Shown: positions 43,113 through 55,386 of the stretch, one piece after another | Layout of the letters: each line of letters begins with the position of its first letter | Numbering within the stretch: position 1 is the first letter of the stretch | From: Bettongia penicillata ogilbyi | Lineage: Eukaryota > Chordata > Mammalia > Diprotodontia > Potoroidae | Assembly (NCBI GenBank): GCA_023548195.1 | Contig: JAJHZJ010000311.1 | Coordinates: forward strand, 8,752,825 to 8,816,824 | Reading direction: 5' to 3' | Length of the DNA: 64,000 nt | Position numbers and translations under genes: made by a program | The notes under the pieces: model-generated | What the model was told of the DNA's origin: nothing | The model's input: the letters and a program-made list of their open reading frames with translations, nothing else | Database searches by the model: none

Positions 43113-43330
43113 GGCAGCTAGCTTGTGTGAGGCCAGGAAGACTCATCTTTGTGAGTTCAAATCTGATCTCAGACACTTACTATGAGACCCTGGGCAAGTC
43201 ACTTAACCCTGTGTGCCTATAAAATGAGCTGGAGAAGGAAATGACAAATCCTCCAGTATCCTTTCCAGGAAAATCCCCAACTAGGGTAATGAAGAGTAGG
43301 ACATGACTGAACAAAAACACACACAAAAAA
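43113..43330 (+). mobile_element. MAR1-type SINE
   Basis: Head 'ggcagctag', B-box region 'gagttcaaatctgatctcagac', then 'ctgggcaagtcacttaaccctg', then the diagnostic MAR1 body 'aaatgagctggagaaggaaatgacaaa' and 'gtaatgaagagtaggacatgactgaacaaaaac'. TTATTAT occurs on both sides (43104-43110 and 43331-43337), a possible short target-site duplication. The middle of the head is deleted. The minus-oriented MIR-like sequence after 43331 suggests it landed in an older SINE. Confidence 0.85.
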
Positions 43331-43539
43331 TTATTATCCCAATTTTACTGATGAGAAAACAATAATAGGAACAAAGCCAGTTATCCATGATTAAATAGCT
43401 TTGATAGTTTACAACTTTTGCAGGATGTTGTATCATGTTACATGGCAGCATTTGTATTCCTCAAGGCTAAATAAATATGAACTCCTTTTTACTATCCAGT
43501 CTATTACAACGAGTACTGATTTGGCATCTGCTCTGCAAA

Positions 43540-43605
43540 AGTCCTGTTCTAGGCACTGGGGACTCAGACAAAATGAGAGCTAGTCTCAACGAGGAGTGTG
43601 CTGGT
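43540..43605 (-). mobile_element. Possible LINE-2 3' end fragment
   Basis: 'gtcctgttctaggcactggggactcagacaaaatgagagctagtctcaacgagg' resembles the reversed L2 tail. Confidence 0.5.
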
Positions 43606-43669
43606 AAATGTTTAACAATTGGCTCGAAAATAAAAGGACGTATTTTAAAGTTCAATCTCCGCAGTTAAC

Positions 43670-45105
43670 ATTTTCTCCAACACTTTCTTGAGTTTATTTA
43701 GTCAACAAAACAATTGATCAAACCCCAATTTATAATGTTTGACAAATTTCTGAGGTATAAATACTTATAATAAAAATTTCACAGTCCTCTTTCAAGACCT
43801 GTTAGAGAGGACTTCATTACAATCCTGCACTCCCAAAGTTCAAATAGCATTTAGTTCCTCTTGCAAGGAAAGAGGAGAAACTTCATGTATGCAGGGAGCT
43901 ATGTACATGACAAATTAGTCTAACTTCCCTTTGGTATTCAGGGTGTCCATGAAAGGAATGTATGTTTAAATTCTCATTGGGAGTTGTAGGAAGAAAAGTA
44001 ACCCACTATGGGATTATATATCAGAATAAGAAGAAGAATGGTTTAGCAACAGGACTTGCTAGCCTTTATCTCCAAAAGCAAGAAGTGGAAAGAGAGAACA
44101 CTCATTCTGAGCTGGTTACAGCTCTCAGCCAATATTGATATTTGGGGAATGGAGGGAGAAGTTTAACTGTGATTGTTATTTGGCCCAAACTTGTTGGCTC
44201 CTTACAACTCACACTGTGGTTTATTGGAAAGGCAAGTGTAGTGATGGGCATGATCATTATTTTAGGTCGCTGGCACAGAGAGAAGAGAGAACATGTCTCG
44301 GATGCCATTTTTTACATCGTCCATCAGGTGTCTCTTGTCCTGGGCAATGTACAGACACCTTCTGTTCACCAGCTGCTGATTTGTGTCTGTTCTGATCATG
44401 TTGTTTTTTGAGTGGTGCTGCTATTGGCCTCCTCTCTGCTTCTCATAAGCCCCATTGCACGACACAGTTAAGGGAATGTGTTATCTGAGTTTCCCTTCTG
44501 TCCTCCTCTGCTTTTCAGCCTCCCAGAAGTAAAAGGAAAAGAGGAGCTTGGTTTCAAATTCCTGTTTTGCAAACTAGTTTAAGTCTTCATGTTTGAACCC
44601 ACAGGGCCTATTCCTGAGGGTTCAGGCTTTTCTCAAAGACAGTTCCCAAATTGGAGATGATGGCCAGGGCTTCTCAGCTCTCTAGAAGGTCAAAAGATGT
44701 GCTGGAAGATGTGGGGGGAATGGTTCTACTTTGCATAAATTTGCACATTGAGTTCAAGAGGTTCTAATGCCAAGTCTGTAATGTCAAATGCAACAAGATT
44801 AATTAATCATGGCAATCTACAACATTGGCATTCTAATTGAATGTACAGTGCCCTGCATGAATGAAATATGGGGCTAATTTTGTCCAGTTGATGAGTTTAG
44901 CCTTACCTAATTTACAATTTGAGAGACAGATAGAGACACCAAAAGAGGCAGTAGGAAAAGGCCTGGTGGGCAAAAGTATAGCTAATGAGAAGAAATTGTG
45001 GCTATGCTCCAGGATGCTGAGAAGTGGCTGAGGACACATTTTCTCACCACTGTGGTTTTCTGACCCACCAACACTATTCTTTACCTAGAACTAAGAGCTG
45101 TGGTA
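43670..45105. other. Unique sequence, no gene recognised
   Basis: About 1.4 kb without recognisable repeats. Overlapping frames at 44102-44411 on both strands reflect low stop density and have no motif I know. Confidence 0.45.
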
Positions 45106-45112
45106 GCTCTTT

Positions 45113-45362
45113 CATATAATAATAGCAAATGTCTCTATAGTGTTTTGAGGTTCTCAAAACACTTTGCATATATTATCCCATTTGTTCCTTACAAACCCCT
45201 GGTAAAGGAACTCTTATTATCCCCACTTTACAGGTGAGGAAACTGAGGGTTAGAGACCTTAAGTGATTTGTCCAGGATCACACAGTCAATCTTAGGCAGG
45301 ATTTGAATGTAGGTCTTCTTGACTCCAAGTGTATCATACTATTCACTATGCCAAGTAGTTGC
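45113..45362 (-). mobile_element. MIR/THER-type SINE, near full length
   Basis: 'agtgttttgaggttctcaaaacactttgcatatattatccc', 'ccccactttacaggtgaggaaactgagg', 'gatcacacagtcaat', 'ggatttgaatgtaggtcttcttgactcc' and 'ttcactatgccaagtagttgc' span the whole SINE in reverse. Confidence 0.9.
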
Positions 45363-45404
45363 TTTGGGGGTCTTAGAACCAGAATCCCCAACTGCCATCC
45401 CTAC

Positions 45405-45447
45405 ATTCCCCCCCCCACACACACACATGCACGCATGCACACACACT
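45405..45447 (+). repeat. C-run plus (CA)n microsatellite
   Basis: A run of C followed by CACACA with ATGCACGCATGCACAC at the end. Confidence 0.9.
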
Positions 45448-46015
45448 TTATTTAGAACATGGTAAGCCTGAGAAATAGTCCAAGTACAAAGGTTACTTTC
45501 TTGGGTAAAGAGGTGAGTTATACAGACTCTTCCCTTTCTCAAAATGTAATAATGGGTATTAACCCTGGCACTGGGCTACTGTCTTCTACCTCCCCTCAAC
45601 CTCAACTGAATCTGTCTTCTGCAAAAGAATTCCTGGTTTTGTTTCTGTTCCTGAGAACTCCTTCTACCTTTTCCTATTGCATGCAGTAATCAAATTATTA
45701 AAGCCAGACCTTTGCAAATGTCATACATAATCCCCAGATGTCTTTTGCTGAGTGGTTTTTCCATGCCTATTAGAACAGTGTAATCCTTGAGGAGAAACTC
45801 CTCCAGACAGCATCCTCTATAGACCATAAACTCCCTTCCCCCATTCCCTAGGGAATATAGGGAGTGAGAATTCAGGCAATTGAAACAGTTAAGATTTTTT
45901 AAATTCCTTTTTAAACCCTCATTACATTTTTTTTTAACAATGACCACTATCTGTGTTTCATATGTCTTCTCAATATAAATCCTACTGAGTCTCCAAACTA
46001 ACCCCTTTCAGCTAC

Positions 46016-46170
46016 ATAATCATAGCATTTTTATAATACTTTAAGGTTTGCAAAATACTTAATGTGTGATTCTATTAACCCTCTGAGATAGGGGCTATCT
46101 TTATTTTCATTTTTCATTTGAGGAAACTGAAGCTGAAAAAGGTTAAGTGACTTGTCTAGGGTCATATACC
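46016..46170 (-). mobile_element. MIR-type SINE
   Basis: 'tataatactttaaggtttgcaaaatactt', 'tttgaggaaactgaagctg' and 'aagtgacttgtctagggtcatat' in reverse MIR order. Confidence 0.85.
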
Positions 46171-46179
46171 TAGTGTCTA

Positions 46180-48104
46180 TAAACCCCTCTATTTGTTAAG
46201 CATCTAAGATGTACCACACATTGGGAATGTATTAAGCATTGGGGATTCTAAGATAGACCAAAAAAAGTGAAAACAAAGACAAAATCATCATTCATCTCAT
46301 GGAGTTCACCATATAAGAAGGAAGAATGTACAGATCATTATATACACACAAGACACAAACGGGATAAAATGAAGATTATCAGAGAAGGATAACATTCTAA
46401 TTAAAGGGGAGTGAGGATGACCTGGAGTTCACCTAGGAATAGTAAGAATCCCAGTATCTCTGGGTCAAAGAATGTGTGGAGGAGAATGAGATATGAGACA
46501 ACTAGAAGGTTGGTAGGTGGTTAAGTTAGAAAGGGCTTTAAAAGTCAAACAGGATTTTATATTTGAGCCTGGAGGTAATAGGGAGTCATTGAAGCTTTTT
46601 GAATGGGGATCAAAACTATAGAAGATAAATTTACAGAAGAGTGAAAGCTTGACTAGAGATGCTTGATGTAGGGAAACTGAAAAGAAGATTATTGAAATGG
46701 TCTAGGCAAGAAGTGATGAGAGCCTGAAGGAGAGTGGTGGCAGTGAGAGAAAAGGGAGAATATATGAGAGATACTATGAAGATAGAATTGATATTAATCA
46801 GCAACTGATTTGGATATGAGGTGGAAAGAGAGAGAGTCCGCAATTTAGGGTTAGGGTTAATTTGGTGACTCAAGGTGGCACTACTTTGTATTGCTTGGAT
46901 CATAGATAATAGGGTTAATTTAGATCTGAAAGGAGAAAGAATATAGTAGACTCCATGACCTGTTAAGTGAAGGAACCCTTGTAAGTTTAAAACCTCTCTG
47001 CCCCCACCTCCTCCTCCCCTCCCCATCACACTGAGACTAGCACTAATGTCCCAAACTGAAGAGGTGGTTTACAGCCAGCTCATACTTGTTTGGGAGAACT
47101 GATTCTTAAATTTTCAGTGAGCATTTAATATCTCAGAAATCTGCAAATACTAAAAATAAGGAACTGATTTGTTATTTTTTTGGTTTTGTTGTTTTATTGT
47201 GATGGATAAAATGTTAATAAGTATGGATTAAACTAAAGAATATGTCTTGCATGCTTTCTCCCTCCTGGAGAGCCAGATGTTAAATATTTATCAGCTTACT
47301 ACACACCTAAAGCTACCGCAGTAGAGAGCTTGGTTATCAATTAACTTGTTATTCCCTAGAAATCTCCACTGTCCTCACTAACATGACTGAGAAGGAACTT
47401 AGGATTAAGTTATAGGATGATAGCATGAATCTAGTGGGGCTATTTTAAGGATGAAGGAGCCTAATGTATAATTATAAGCACCAGAGAAGGACTCGATAGC
47501 TAGGTAAAGACTGAAGATGACAGAAGGAGGTTGACACTGAGGAAAACCTACTGAAGAAGGTGAGGTCAGAGACAAAAGTTAACCTCGGTGAGGATGAGGA
47601 CACTTCTTTATCAAAGACTGAGAGAAGGGAAGAAATGGTGGGGGGATGAAGTTATATTGTGAGATGTGAGGTGTAGAGTTGTCAGGTCAGGAAGAGGGGA
47701 GAAGTAGGAATTCTCAAGAAATATCCTCAATTTTTCTTTTTCTTCTTGTTCTTTTCTCTCTCTTTCTTCTTTTCTTTTGTTAAAGTATGAGGCAAGAACT
47801 TCAGGTGAAAGGATGTTGGAGCAGGGCTACTGTTATAAGGTGAAAGGAAAGGAGAGAAGGCTTGAAATTGCTGCTGTGTAGTATGAATAACAAATTATTT
47901 AGGGAGAAGTTGAATGCTGAAATAAGGGACTAGTTCATATCAGATAAGAAATTTATAGTGGAAAAATCCAACTCAGTTGGGAGACTTCAGCAAATTCCAT
48001 TCAGTGACCTGCTTAGGAGTGATAAAGATACATTTTTGTAGTAATATAGGACTGATTTGGCATTGCTTTTGTACTAATAGGACAAGGGAGCAAGGGAAAG
48101 GTAT
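46180..48104 (-). mobile_element. Long, broken LINE-2
   Basis: The 3' end is at 46180 ('ttgttaagcatctaagatgtaccacacattggg'). The body follows through 46500-46600 ('aaagggctttaaaagtcaaacaggattttat', 'ggaggtaatagggagtcattg') and 46680-46830. The RT part seems deleted near 46850-47330. More upstream L2 appears at 47500-47650 ('ggtgaggatgaggacacttcttta'). The 132-codon minus frame at 46631-47029 is a Leu/Ser/Thr-rich shadow within it. Confidence 0.6.
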
Positions 48105-48319
48105 GGAACAACACCTCAAACTTTTTGGTCTCAGGAACCCTTTATTCTCTTACAAATTATTGAAGACCCTCCAAAGAGTTTTTATTTTCATGACTTATAT
48201 CAATTAGTTTTACCAATTAGAATTCAAAACACCTTGGTATTGTTATAAAAATAATAATGACCTTGTAAACCCCCTGAAATGAGATCAGGGACCCCAGGAA
48301 TCTGGCATGCATGCTCTGA
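48105..48319. mobile_element. DNA-transposon-like MITE inside the L2
   Basis: 'caaactttttggtctcaggaacccttta', 'attattgaagaccctccaaagagtttttattttcatg' and 'gagatcagggaccccaggaatctggc' resemble an old mammalian hAT-type MITE. L2-like sequence lies on both sides. Confidence 0.55.
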
Positions 48320-48930
48320 GAATGACCAGAGTAGAAGAAAGAGTATCAAAGAGCTTGTTCCCTAATAGATTTAGCTTGGGAAGATGAAAAGCCAGGATAA
48401 TAAAAGGCACAATATATAGTGAGGTGAAACAATTGTAGGTCATGTTGAGGAAGAAGAACAGGTTTAGGAGTAGAAAGGCAAAAGGAGAGGTGGGAAAATA
48501 GAGAATTTGATTTGAATAAGAGAATTTTAGATTGTTGATCTTGAAATAGTACTTGTAGGTGATTTCAAGAGCAATGGTATTGCCATATTTATGTGTAAAT
48601 GAGGTGAATTTGAGTAATGACTCATATGAATTAAGCAGTTTAGAGTTTAGTGCATTTGAGAAGACACTAACTGTAGATTGAAGTCTCTTAGTAGAGAACT
48701 ATTGGGAACCAGGCACTAAACTTACCAAGTTACATACAAAGTAAGAGAATATCATATGGAACTATGGTAACCATCAAGATTTGGAGTGGGACATGCATTT
48801 GGAAAAAAGGAAACTCAAAGGAGCACTTCTTCAGTGAAGGCAGTAGAGGGAAACCCTAAATTGGGTAATGGGAAGTGGCAAGGGATTTTTCATCTTGACT
48901 TCCAGAACCATTGAGTCAAGGGGTATGAGA
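48320..48930 (-). mobile_element. Probable continuation of the L2
   Basis: AG-rich sequence of the same style as 47370-48100, consistent with the upstream L2 body but too diverged to align by eye. Confidence 0.3.
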
Positions 48931-50645
48931 AAAAGTAGAAAAAGAATCGAAAGCAGGGCTCAGGATGTTATTACCTGGGAGTTGTCAGAACTCATTGGAA
49001 GCTGTAAGACCTAAGGACCTTGATAGGAATATGTAAAATTTAAAGAACTTTGTTAATTATGGAATGGAAATTCCAAAGTTCAGAGAAGAAGGGAAGTCTT
49101 TAGAAATCTTATTAATGAAAGCTTATTAATGAGGTTGCATTTTGATCTACTGGTCACTAAAATGACTGACCACCAGTCTGGGAGGCATTTTAGTATCAGC
49201 AATAAGAACATCAATTTTATAGTTCAAGTATTCAAAAAATAAAAAAAAATAATGATGATATGGCAGGTAATTGAGCTAATGCCCAACATGACCTATGTAA
49301 AGAAAAAAATACACTGAAATATGAGAAATGGTTAAAAAATATTGTCACAGAATATCCTTTCCTAAAGATTTTTAACTAATCAATTGCCACAATAAAAAGC
49401 ACCTAGAATCTGATGACCTAAATGAATGAATGAATGAATAGATAATCAGTTGTTGTCCTCATCAAATATTGCCAAGATTTAGAATATAAAGGTATTTGTG
49501 AAATCTTCCAGAGAAGGCTAATTGGATGATTATAAGCAATATTACCTCAAAATACAGCAGGAAGTAGTAAAGGAAAATAGCTTTACAGAAAGACAATCAA
49601 ATACAACAGATCTCACTAACCATTGAGACAAAATTAGGAGGACAATAAAATAATAACACAGGAAAAAATAAGTGTTTAAATATTTAGTAATAATGTGAAA
49701 AAACATAAAGGATGTTTGCATGTGTCATCCCCAGTCCTGAGTTAGAGATTTTCAAGACAGTATCAGAACAGTCTCAGTAGGAGGTAGAGAACACAGTACA
49801 ATGCTTCGTTAGGTTCTGTCCTAATCCTTCTATGTCCACAGAAGAACTTCCCAAAAAGTGTCTTTTAAATTTCCTGTCCTTGTGTTAATGTTCCACAAGT
49901 GAAGCATGTGTTATATCACACTGGACAACAGGTTTCCCAGGAGTAACTGACGTTGCCATGTAGAAGAAAAATATTCTTGGTGATAGGCTTCACCAAGATA
50001 TGGTGGTTTGATTACTAGATAATTTCTGCAAATGGTTTTGAATCTGCCAATGGAGGAAAACAAGCAAACAAACAAGTAAAAAAAGAGCCAAGCAAGCAAA
50101 TTAAAAAATCTCAAATTCCTTTTGGCCTGAGCAAGACTTCGAGGGAAATTAAAAGCATCTTATCTTCAAAATTTGAAATCTAATTTGGAAATATTGTAAG
50201 AAATTTGGGGATTTATTATGATGGCTTGTCAAGAAGGCCTTGGTATGTTTAATAATATTTACATTTTAGATTGAGAAATTATTGAGTCAACCCTTTCCTT
50301 CCCACTTTACCGTCAGCAGCTTAGTCATATCTGCGTAGTCTGAACTTACTGTACAGAGGATCATCCTGCTTAATGACTATAATTCATCATGGAAGGCATT
50401 TGGTTTTGAAAATGAAATATGACTACATAGTTTGGAGGTTGATAGTCAGTTTTTGTTTATTGATTTCACTCAGAAAAAAAGAAACAAAGGAGGCATGCAT
50501 TTTTCAAAGTCAATTATGACAGCTTAAATAACTTGGAATGCAAAAAAAATTTTTTTAGAATAGCTATCTACAACTTCAGATACAACTTAGAAAGATGCAG
50601 AAAATATGCTATATATGATTGTTTTATTTTTGTTTCCTTATCTTT
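48931..50645. other. Unique sequence, no gene recognised
   Basis: About 1.7 kb with no recognisable repeat except a short (AATG)n at 49420-49440. The minus frame at 49911-50114 has no known motif. Confidence 0.45.
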
Positions 50646-50649
50646 CAAG

Positions 50650-50770
50650 GTTATTGAGGCAGCTGGTATGATAGATAGAGATTCAGACGTGTAGTTAGGA
50701 AAAGGTAGTTCAAGCCTTGTCTGTGCCTTGCATTGTATGACCAAGAGCAAGTCACTTTACCTCCAATTGC
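50650..50770 (+). mobile_element. tRNA-derived SINE head and core, diverged
   Basis: 'gaggcagctggtatgatagatagagattcagac' and 'gaccaagagcaagtcactttacctccaattgc' match the SINE head and the 'gggcaagtcacttaac' block. Confidence 0.65.
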
Positions 50771-52325
50771 TGCACTGAGCAAACTCTCAAAGACTAAAAG
50801 TTACAGACAAATTCTCTGTATTCGCAGAAAGTATTCCCACTCAGAGTATACCCTAAATAAATAAGGCTCTGGACTCCACCTCCTTTAACTTAAAAAAAAA
50901 AAGAGGCCACCTTAATCTTCCAAGGTAACGTATTTAATAAAGCATTTGCCAAAAGAAGGAAATGCTCTCTGTAGCAATTCATTCAAATATGTGTTATCAA
51001 AGAAATCAAAATTCATCACATGAATTTATGGAGATGTAGTTTTAGCCAAATTAAGCCACTCTATTTTTTAAGTTTATCTCAACAATTCGTAATTTTCTAA
51101 ATAAGTACAGGTTTCCAACAAATCCCCCTCCTTATCCCTACCCCCCAAAACCAAAGGGTTAAAACATACAATCAAAATTGAACTTTTTGTTTTTACCTAA
51201 CAGTGTATTGTTTTGGGGTCTTTTTTTTTTTGTACCATGGCTTTCCATGGAATCAATGTCAGAGCAGGAACAAATGTTTACAAGTTCTTTCACCACTAAT
51301 AGAACTGTTCTTTTAATTCAACAAACAGAAGTCAGTGTTCTTTGGATGGGAGTTTTATTTCACATGGAGCCTGCATACTGTTGGCTCTCAACCATTGTAA
51401 TTATGTATCTAATTGTCTATAGATGGCTCTTCTATAAATTCTCTCAATTTGTTTAACAATATTTTGCAAACACAAATTTTTAAATTTAATCAAAGTACTT
51501 TAATGCTAAACATTGCAAAACTATTTTTTATTAGAATTTTTTTTAAGATCAACGTGGTAAAACTATAAGTTGAAGGCAGTACCTTCACGAAGTCAAGGTC
51601 AGTCAAGTCGGAATGTACTTATGTTTTCCCTCACTGCTCAAGCTATCCCTTCCCTCCCAAATAAAGCAAAATGTTGATTAATGTTAATGGCAATAACTGA
51701 TATTACTTCTGAAAATATCAAGTATTTGGAATTCATAGTATTTGTCTTTTGGGCAAACTTGGAAAAATCTGAAAAAAATTCAAAAATGTCTAGAAATTGA
51801 GGACAAAATGAATAAAAGACTACTTCAAAGAAGCATATTTTAGGTAGTATTAATTGAAAAATTAATATGTAATATTATTAAGTTTCAGTTGGATATAGAA
51901 AAGAGGAATTCAGAATGTATCAAGAGCCTGGATTGAGACAATCTCAGGAATCTCTCAGTAGAGTTAAGGTTAAAAGCCTTTCAGCAGTTTTAAAGTCTAA
52001 GTCATCCAAAGAGGACAGTGTATATGATGAGTTGATGGGTCACCTTGTTTCAAGGATATGACTAAGCAAAAGTAGATTTAAAGAAAGATTTTCAGCTTTT
52101 GTAAATCATTAGTATAAAATGATTCTTCATTTCTTGCAGGAAGAAAAATGCCAAAAGGACGATTTATGACTTTTGGCTTGTATTTCTAGGTCTAAAATAC
52201 TTTCCTGTGCTACTCTAGTGCTTGCTCTTGGAATCTGAAATGTTACCTCCAATAGTGCTCACAAGCAGATATATTTCCTCTCTCTTCCAGAAAATGCTTC
52301 TTTTCATCAATCACGACCAACTTGT
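50771..52325. other. Unique sequence, no gene recognised
   Basis: No repeat or exon recognised. The plus frame 51178-51456 (92 codons) is hydrophobic and contains no family motif I know. Confidence 0.45.
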
Positions 52326-52329
52326 TGAC

Positions 52330-52570
52330 ACCTGCTATACAATTAGCACTCAGTTATACAGTGACAAAAGAAGTGTGCCAATGCCCTTGACATAGAAGGA
52401 CTTATAGTCTGGTTGGGAAGACAGAAGCATCAATGAAAGAAGGAATGATATAAGCCTATATGTGATTAAGGAGATTCCCTTGGTAGGGGAAACTTCATGT
52501 AGGAGGTGATACTTGGGTTGGACCTTGAAGGATTGATGGGATTTAGATGAGCAGAAAAGACAAAAGGTGT
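52330..52570 (-). mobile_element. LINE-2 3' end
   Basis: 'gacatagaaggacttatagtctggttggg', 'acttcatgtaggaggtgatacttgggttggaccttgaagg' are reversed L2 blocks. Confidence 0.75.
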
Positions 52571-52674
52571 TTGAACTGAGAGGGAGAATTATAAGAGTAG
52601 GGGAGGAAACTATTATCTCAGAAAGTATTCAGAGAAAAGAATGATTGGCCTTTTGTCATAATTCATTCTGGCCA

Positions 52675-52810
52675 TCCACATTTGAACGTTGATGTTCTCC
52701 TCAAGATACTATGTCCCTGACTAAACAGAGCAGTTCATGTGTGGTCTACAAAGGTCAGAATAGAGTGGGTCCATCACCTTCTTCATCTTCAGCACTCTGT
52801 GTTTTTCAAC
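52675..52810 (-). mobile_element. CR1/L3-type LINE, first part
   Basis: 'gagcagttcatgtgtggtctacaaaggtcagaatagagtgggtccatcaccttcttcat' follows the reversed CR1 order. It is separated from its other part (53312-53690) by three younger repeats. Confidence 0.55.
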
Positions 52811-52854
52811 TGTCATGTGACTACTGATATTAACTAATACTAATAATAAAATCT

Positions 52855-52918
52855 GTTTTATTTTTGTTCTGTATCTTTGGTATTTGGCATATAGTAGTTA
52901 TTTCATAAATGCTTATTA
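52855..52918 (+). mobile_element. LINE-2 3' tail
   Basis: 'ttctgtatctttggtatttggcatatagtagttatttcataaatgctta' is an L2 tail. Confidence 0.7.
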
Positions 52919-52924
52919 CTTCAT

Positions 52925-53310
52925 AATAATGAATATCTATAGCACTTTAAGATTTGTAAAGCATTTTTAATATGTTATCTCATTTGATTGTCTGAATGAT
53001 ATCTGTTCTATGAGTATCCTTATCTTACAGATGAGGAACTTGAGTAATTTCATAGTAGCTAAGTAATTTGAGCAAGATCACCTAGGTTGTCAATTTGAGA
53101 AGGCAGGATTCAAGCGCATTTCTTCTTCTTCTTTTTTTTTTTTGTTTGGAGGCAATGTGTGTTAAGTGACTTGCCCAGGGTCTCAAAGTTTATAAATGTC
53201 TGAGGTTGAATTTGATTCTCCTGTCAAAGATGGTTCTCCATACACTGTGGCACCTAGATGCTCCCAAACCTATTTCTTCTTTACTCTAAGTCCTGAATCC
53301 TATATACTTT
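52925..53310 (-). mobile_element. MIR/THER-type SINE split by a younger SINE
   Basis: 'atctatagcactttaagatttgtaaagcattttt' through 'acagatgaggaacttgag' to 'aggcaggattcaagcgc', then interrupted at 53128, and resumed after 53264 with 'tttactctaagtcctgaatcc'. Confidence 0.85.
53128..53264 (-). mobile_element. tRNA-derived SINE with poly(A) tail, nested in the MIR
   Basis: The reverse complement runs from a head ('gagcatctaggtgccacagtg') through 'ccctgggcaagtcacttaac' to a poly(A). The flanks 53111-53127 and 53265-53281 match at 14 of 17 positions (shared ATTTCTTCTT), which is the target-site duplication. Confidence 0.85.
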
Positions 53311-53311
53311 A

Positions 53312-53690
53312 CTAATACTTCCTTATATGTTATGTAACATTATTGATTCATATTCATCTTATAGACCACTAAAACTCTCATTTTGTTATAGTTTGAATTG
53401 TTGCCTAGGCAATACCCTCCATTTAGTACTTCAACAGTTGAATTTTTAAAGCTTGTATAAGACTTTATATTTAACACTATTAAGTTTCATCTTATTAGAT
53501 TGTGCCCAATGTTCTACTTTGATGTCTGTTTGAATACTGATTATGCCATCCAACCAATTTTGTCACCTGAAAATATCATACATATTCAATCTATGCAATC
53601 AACCAATTCATTGATAAAATAAAAAATAAAAAAAAGTAGAACAGGGCCAAGGGCAGAGTCTTGGGATTCTTCCAACTTTGAAAAACAGCT
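53312..53690 (-). mobile_element. CR1/L3-type LINE, second part
   Basis: 'actgattatgccatccaaccaattttgtcacctgaaaatatcat', 'caatctatgcaatcaaccaattcattgataaaataaaaa' and 'gaacagggccaagggcagagtcttggg' are the reversed CR1 blocks in order. Confidence 0.65.
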
Positions 53691-53749
53691 GCCCAAATGA
53701 AAGGAAAAAAGAAAGTGAAGTCAACTTTCTTTCAGTCTTCAAGCTCTTA

Positions 53750-53920
53750 AGTCATAGATCTGAGGATGTTAGATCTTGATTGGATATTAGTGATGATCTA
53801 GTTCAGTCTTCTCACGTTCATTTTTAAAGGAAACTCAACTTTGTTGACTGTGATGGCTTTGGAAAGCACTTTGCCCAGAATCCTGAGACTTTGGAGTGCT
53901 TGTCACAGCGAAAGCTTTTC
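53750..53920 (-). mobile_element. MIR-like fragment
   Basis: 'gtcatagatctgaggatgttagatcttgattggatattagtgatgatctagttcag' and 'aaaggaaactcaac..tttgcccagaa' weakly follow a reversed MIR-family SINE. Confidence 0.5.
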
Positions 53921-54117
53921 AGAGTTGAAAGGGTGACATTTTACAAATGAAAAAGGCTTGTGTTGTCCCTTCTGTAAATTTCTTAAAAATAGAGATAAGC
54001 AGCCCCTGAAAGCATGTTATTGAAATACAGCCCAGAACTCAGGACTAATCAGTGACTTTATTCTGTAAATAGAACCAGCCATTTAATTAGCCACTACCTT
54101 AGAGTAATTACAATGTT

Positions 54118-54380
54118 TGCATATGCACACACATAGACATACACATATAGACATATATAAAAGATGTCCCCAAATCCCTAGTACAGTGTGTGTGTATGTG
54201 TAAATGTATATGTATATGTGTGTATAAAACTCATACACATGTTTATATATGCATATATGTATGTGTATTCATACACACACATACCCATATATATGTATGT
54301 GTATAGATTTGGACATATAACACACACATATATACATGTGTAGTATTATAATATATATTGTATTTATACACATGTACATA
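54118..54380 (+). repeat. TA/TG/CA-rich cryptic simple sequence
   Basis: About 260 bp of CATATA, TGTGTA and ACACAC steps. Confidence 0.9.
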
Positions 54381-54709
54381 GATACTATTTAAGCTATTAA
54401 AACTTTAATAACTTAAAACTGCTTTAGGAATTTGAGGAGGCTGTCCCTATATAACACTTAACCCAGGTGGAGGTGTTTCATTACTTACCTGTAGGATATT
54501 ATCTATAGAAACTACTTTGACCAAAAATAACTGGAAACTTAATGTTAGTTACTTCAGCACTTGATTCCTGATATTGAAGAAAACTGATAGAATGCATATG
54601 TTCTATTGGAGGGTTAACATTCTGAGCCTTTGGAGCAAATCACTTGTTCAGTCACTTAAAATGAGCAGGGCCCTGGAGGTACACGGAACAGCTGCCAAGA
54701 TAATCTTCC

Positions 54710-55103
54710 TATGCCACAGGTCTGACTCTGAAGCACCCATTGACTCTAGGCCTTGTAGTTGAGGCCTTCCATCACCTGATTCCAATCTACCTTTCCCTCC
54801 TCATTGAATCGGGCTTCCTTGTACAAATTCAGCCTTCCGTCCATGTTGACCCTTTCACCTGACCTCTGACTTCTGTACAACACCACCGCCAGGCATCCAC
54901 ACAAATTGCCCCTTGCATAGAAATGCATTTCATTGTCATCTTCATCTCTCAGAATTCTTTCTTTTGACTCCATTTACTCCCCCTCTCCTTATTCCTGTCT
55001 TCTCTCCCTCTCACCTTCCCCTTATCCCTCTCTCTGTCTTCTTTTCCTTCTTCTCTCCTCCTTTCCCAGTACAATCCTTAATTTTTATATATAATAATCC
55101 CCC
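54710..55103 (+). mobile_element. LINE-2 3' region, first part
   Basis: 'aggccttccatcacctgattccaatctacctttccctcctcattg' and 'gaattctttcttttgactcc' are L2 blocks. The tail lies beyond the MAR1 insertion, at 55387-55475 ('gagctttgagagcaggtcc', 'gtacctagaactgtgcttacacatagtatatgcttaatcattta'). Confidence 0.75.
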
Positions 55104-55116
55104 AGTAGAATGGAAG

Positions 55117-55376
55117 GCCAGTTAAGTGGCACAGTAGATAGAGTATGAGGCCTGGAGTCAAGAAGATTCATCTTCCTGAGTTCAAATCTGGCCTCATATA
55201 CTTACAACCTGTGAGATCCTGGGAAAATCATCTAACCCTGTTTACGTCAGTTGCTTACCTTTAAAATGAACTAGAGCAGGAAATGGCAAGCCCCTCCAGC
55301 ATATTGGCCAAGAAAACCCCAAATGGAGTCATGAAAATTCAGACACAACCGAAAAGATAAAAAAAAAAAACACAAA
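55117..55376 (+). mobile_element. MAR1-type SINE, near full length, inserted in L2
   Basis: Head 'ggccagttaagtggcacagtagatagag', B-box region 'gagttcaaatctggcctcata', body 'aaatgaactagagcaggaaatggcaagcccctccagcatattggccaagaaaaccccaaatggagtcatgaaaattcagacacaac', then poly(A). Flanks 55107-55116 and 55377-55386 are alike at 9 of 10 positions (AGAATGGAAG / AGAGTGGAAG). Confidence 0.9.
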
Positions 55377-55386
55377 AGAGTGGAAG

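Noticed and set aside
44102..44411. Overlapping open frames on both strands as a short gene
   Set aside because: No motif, no splice context and no repeat explanation; low stop density alone is not evidence.
46631..47029. 132-codon minus frame as a possible gene
   Set aside because: Lies within a decayed L2 and has low-complexity Leu/Ser/Thr composition.
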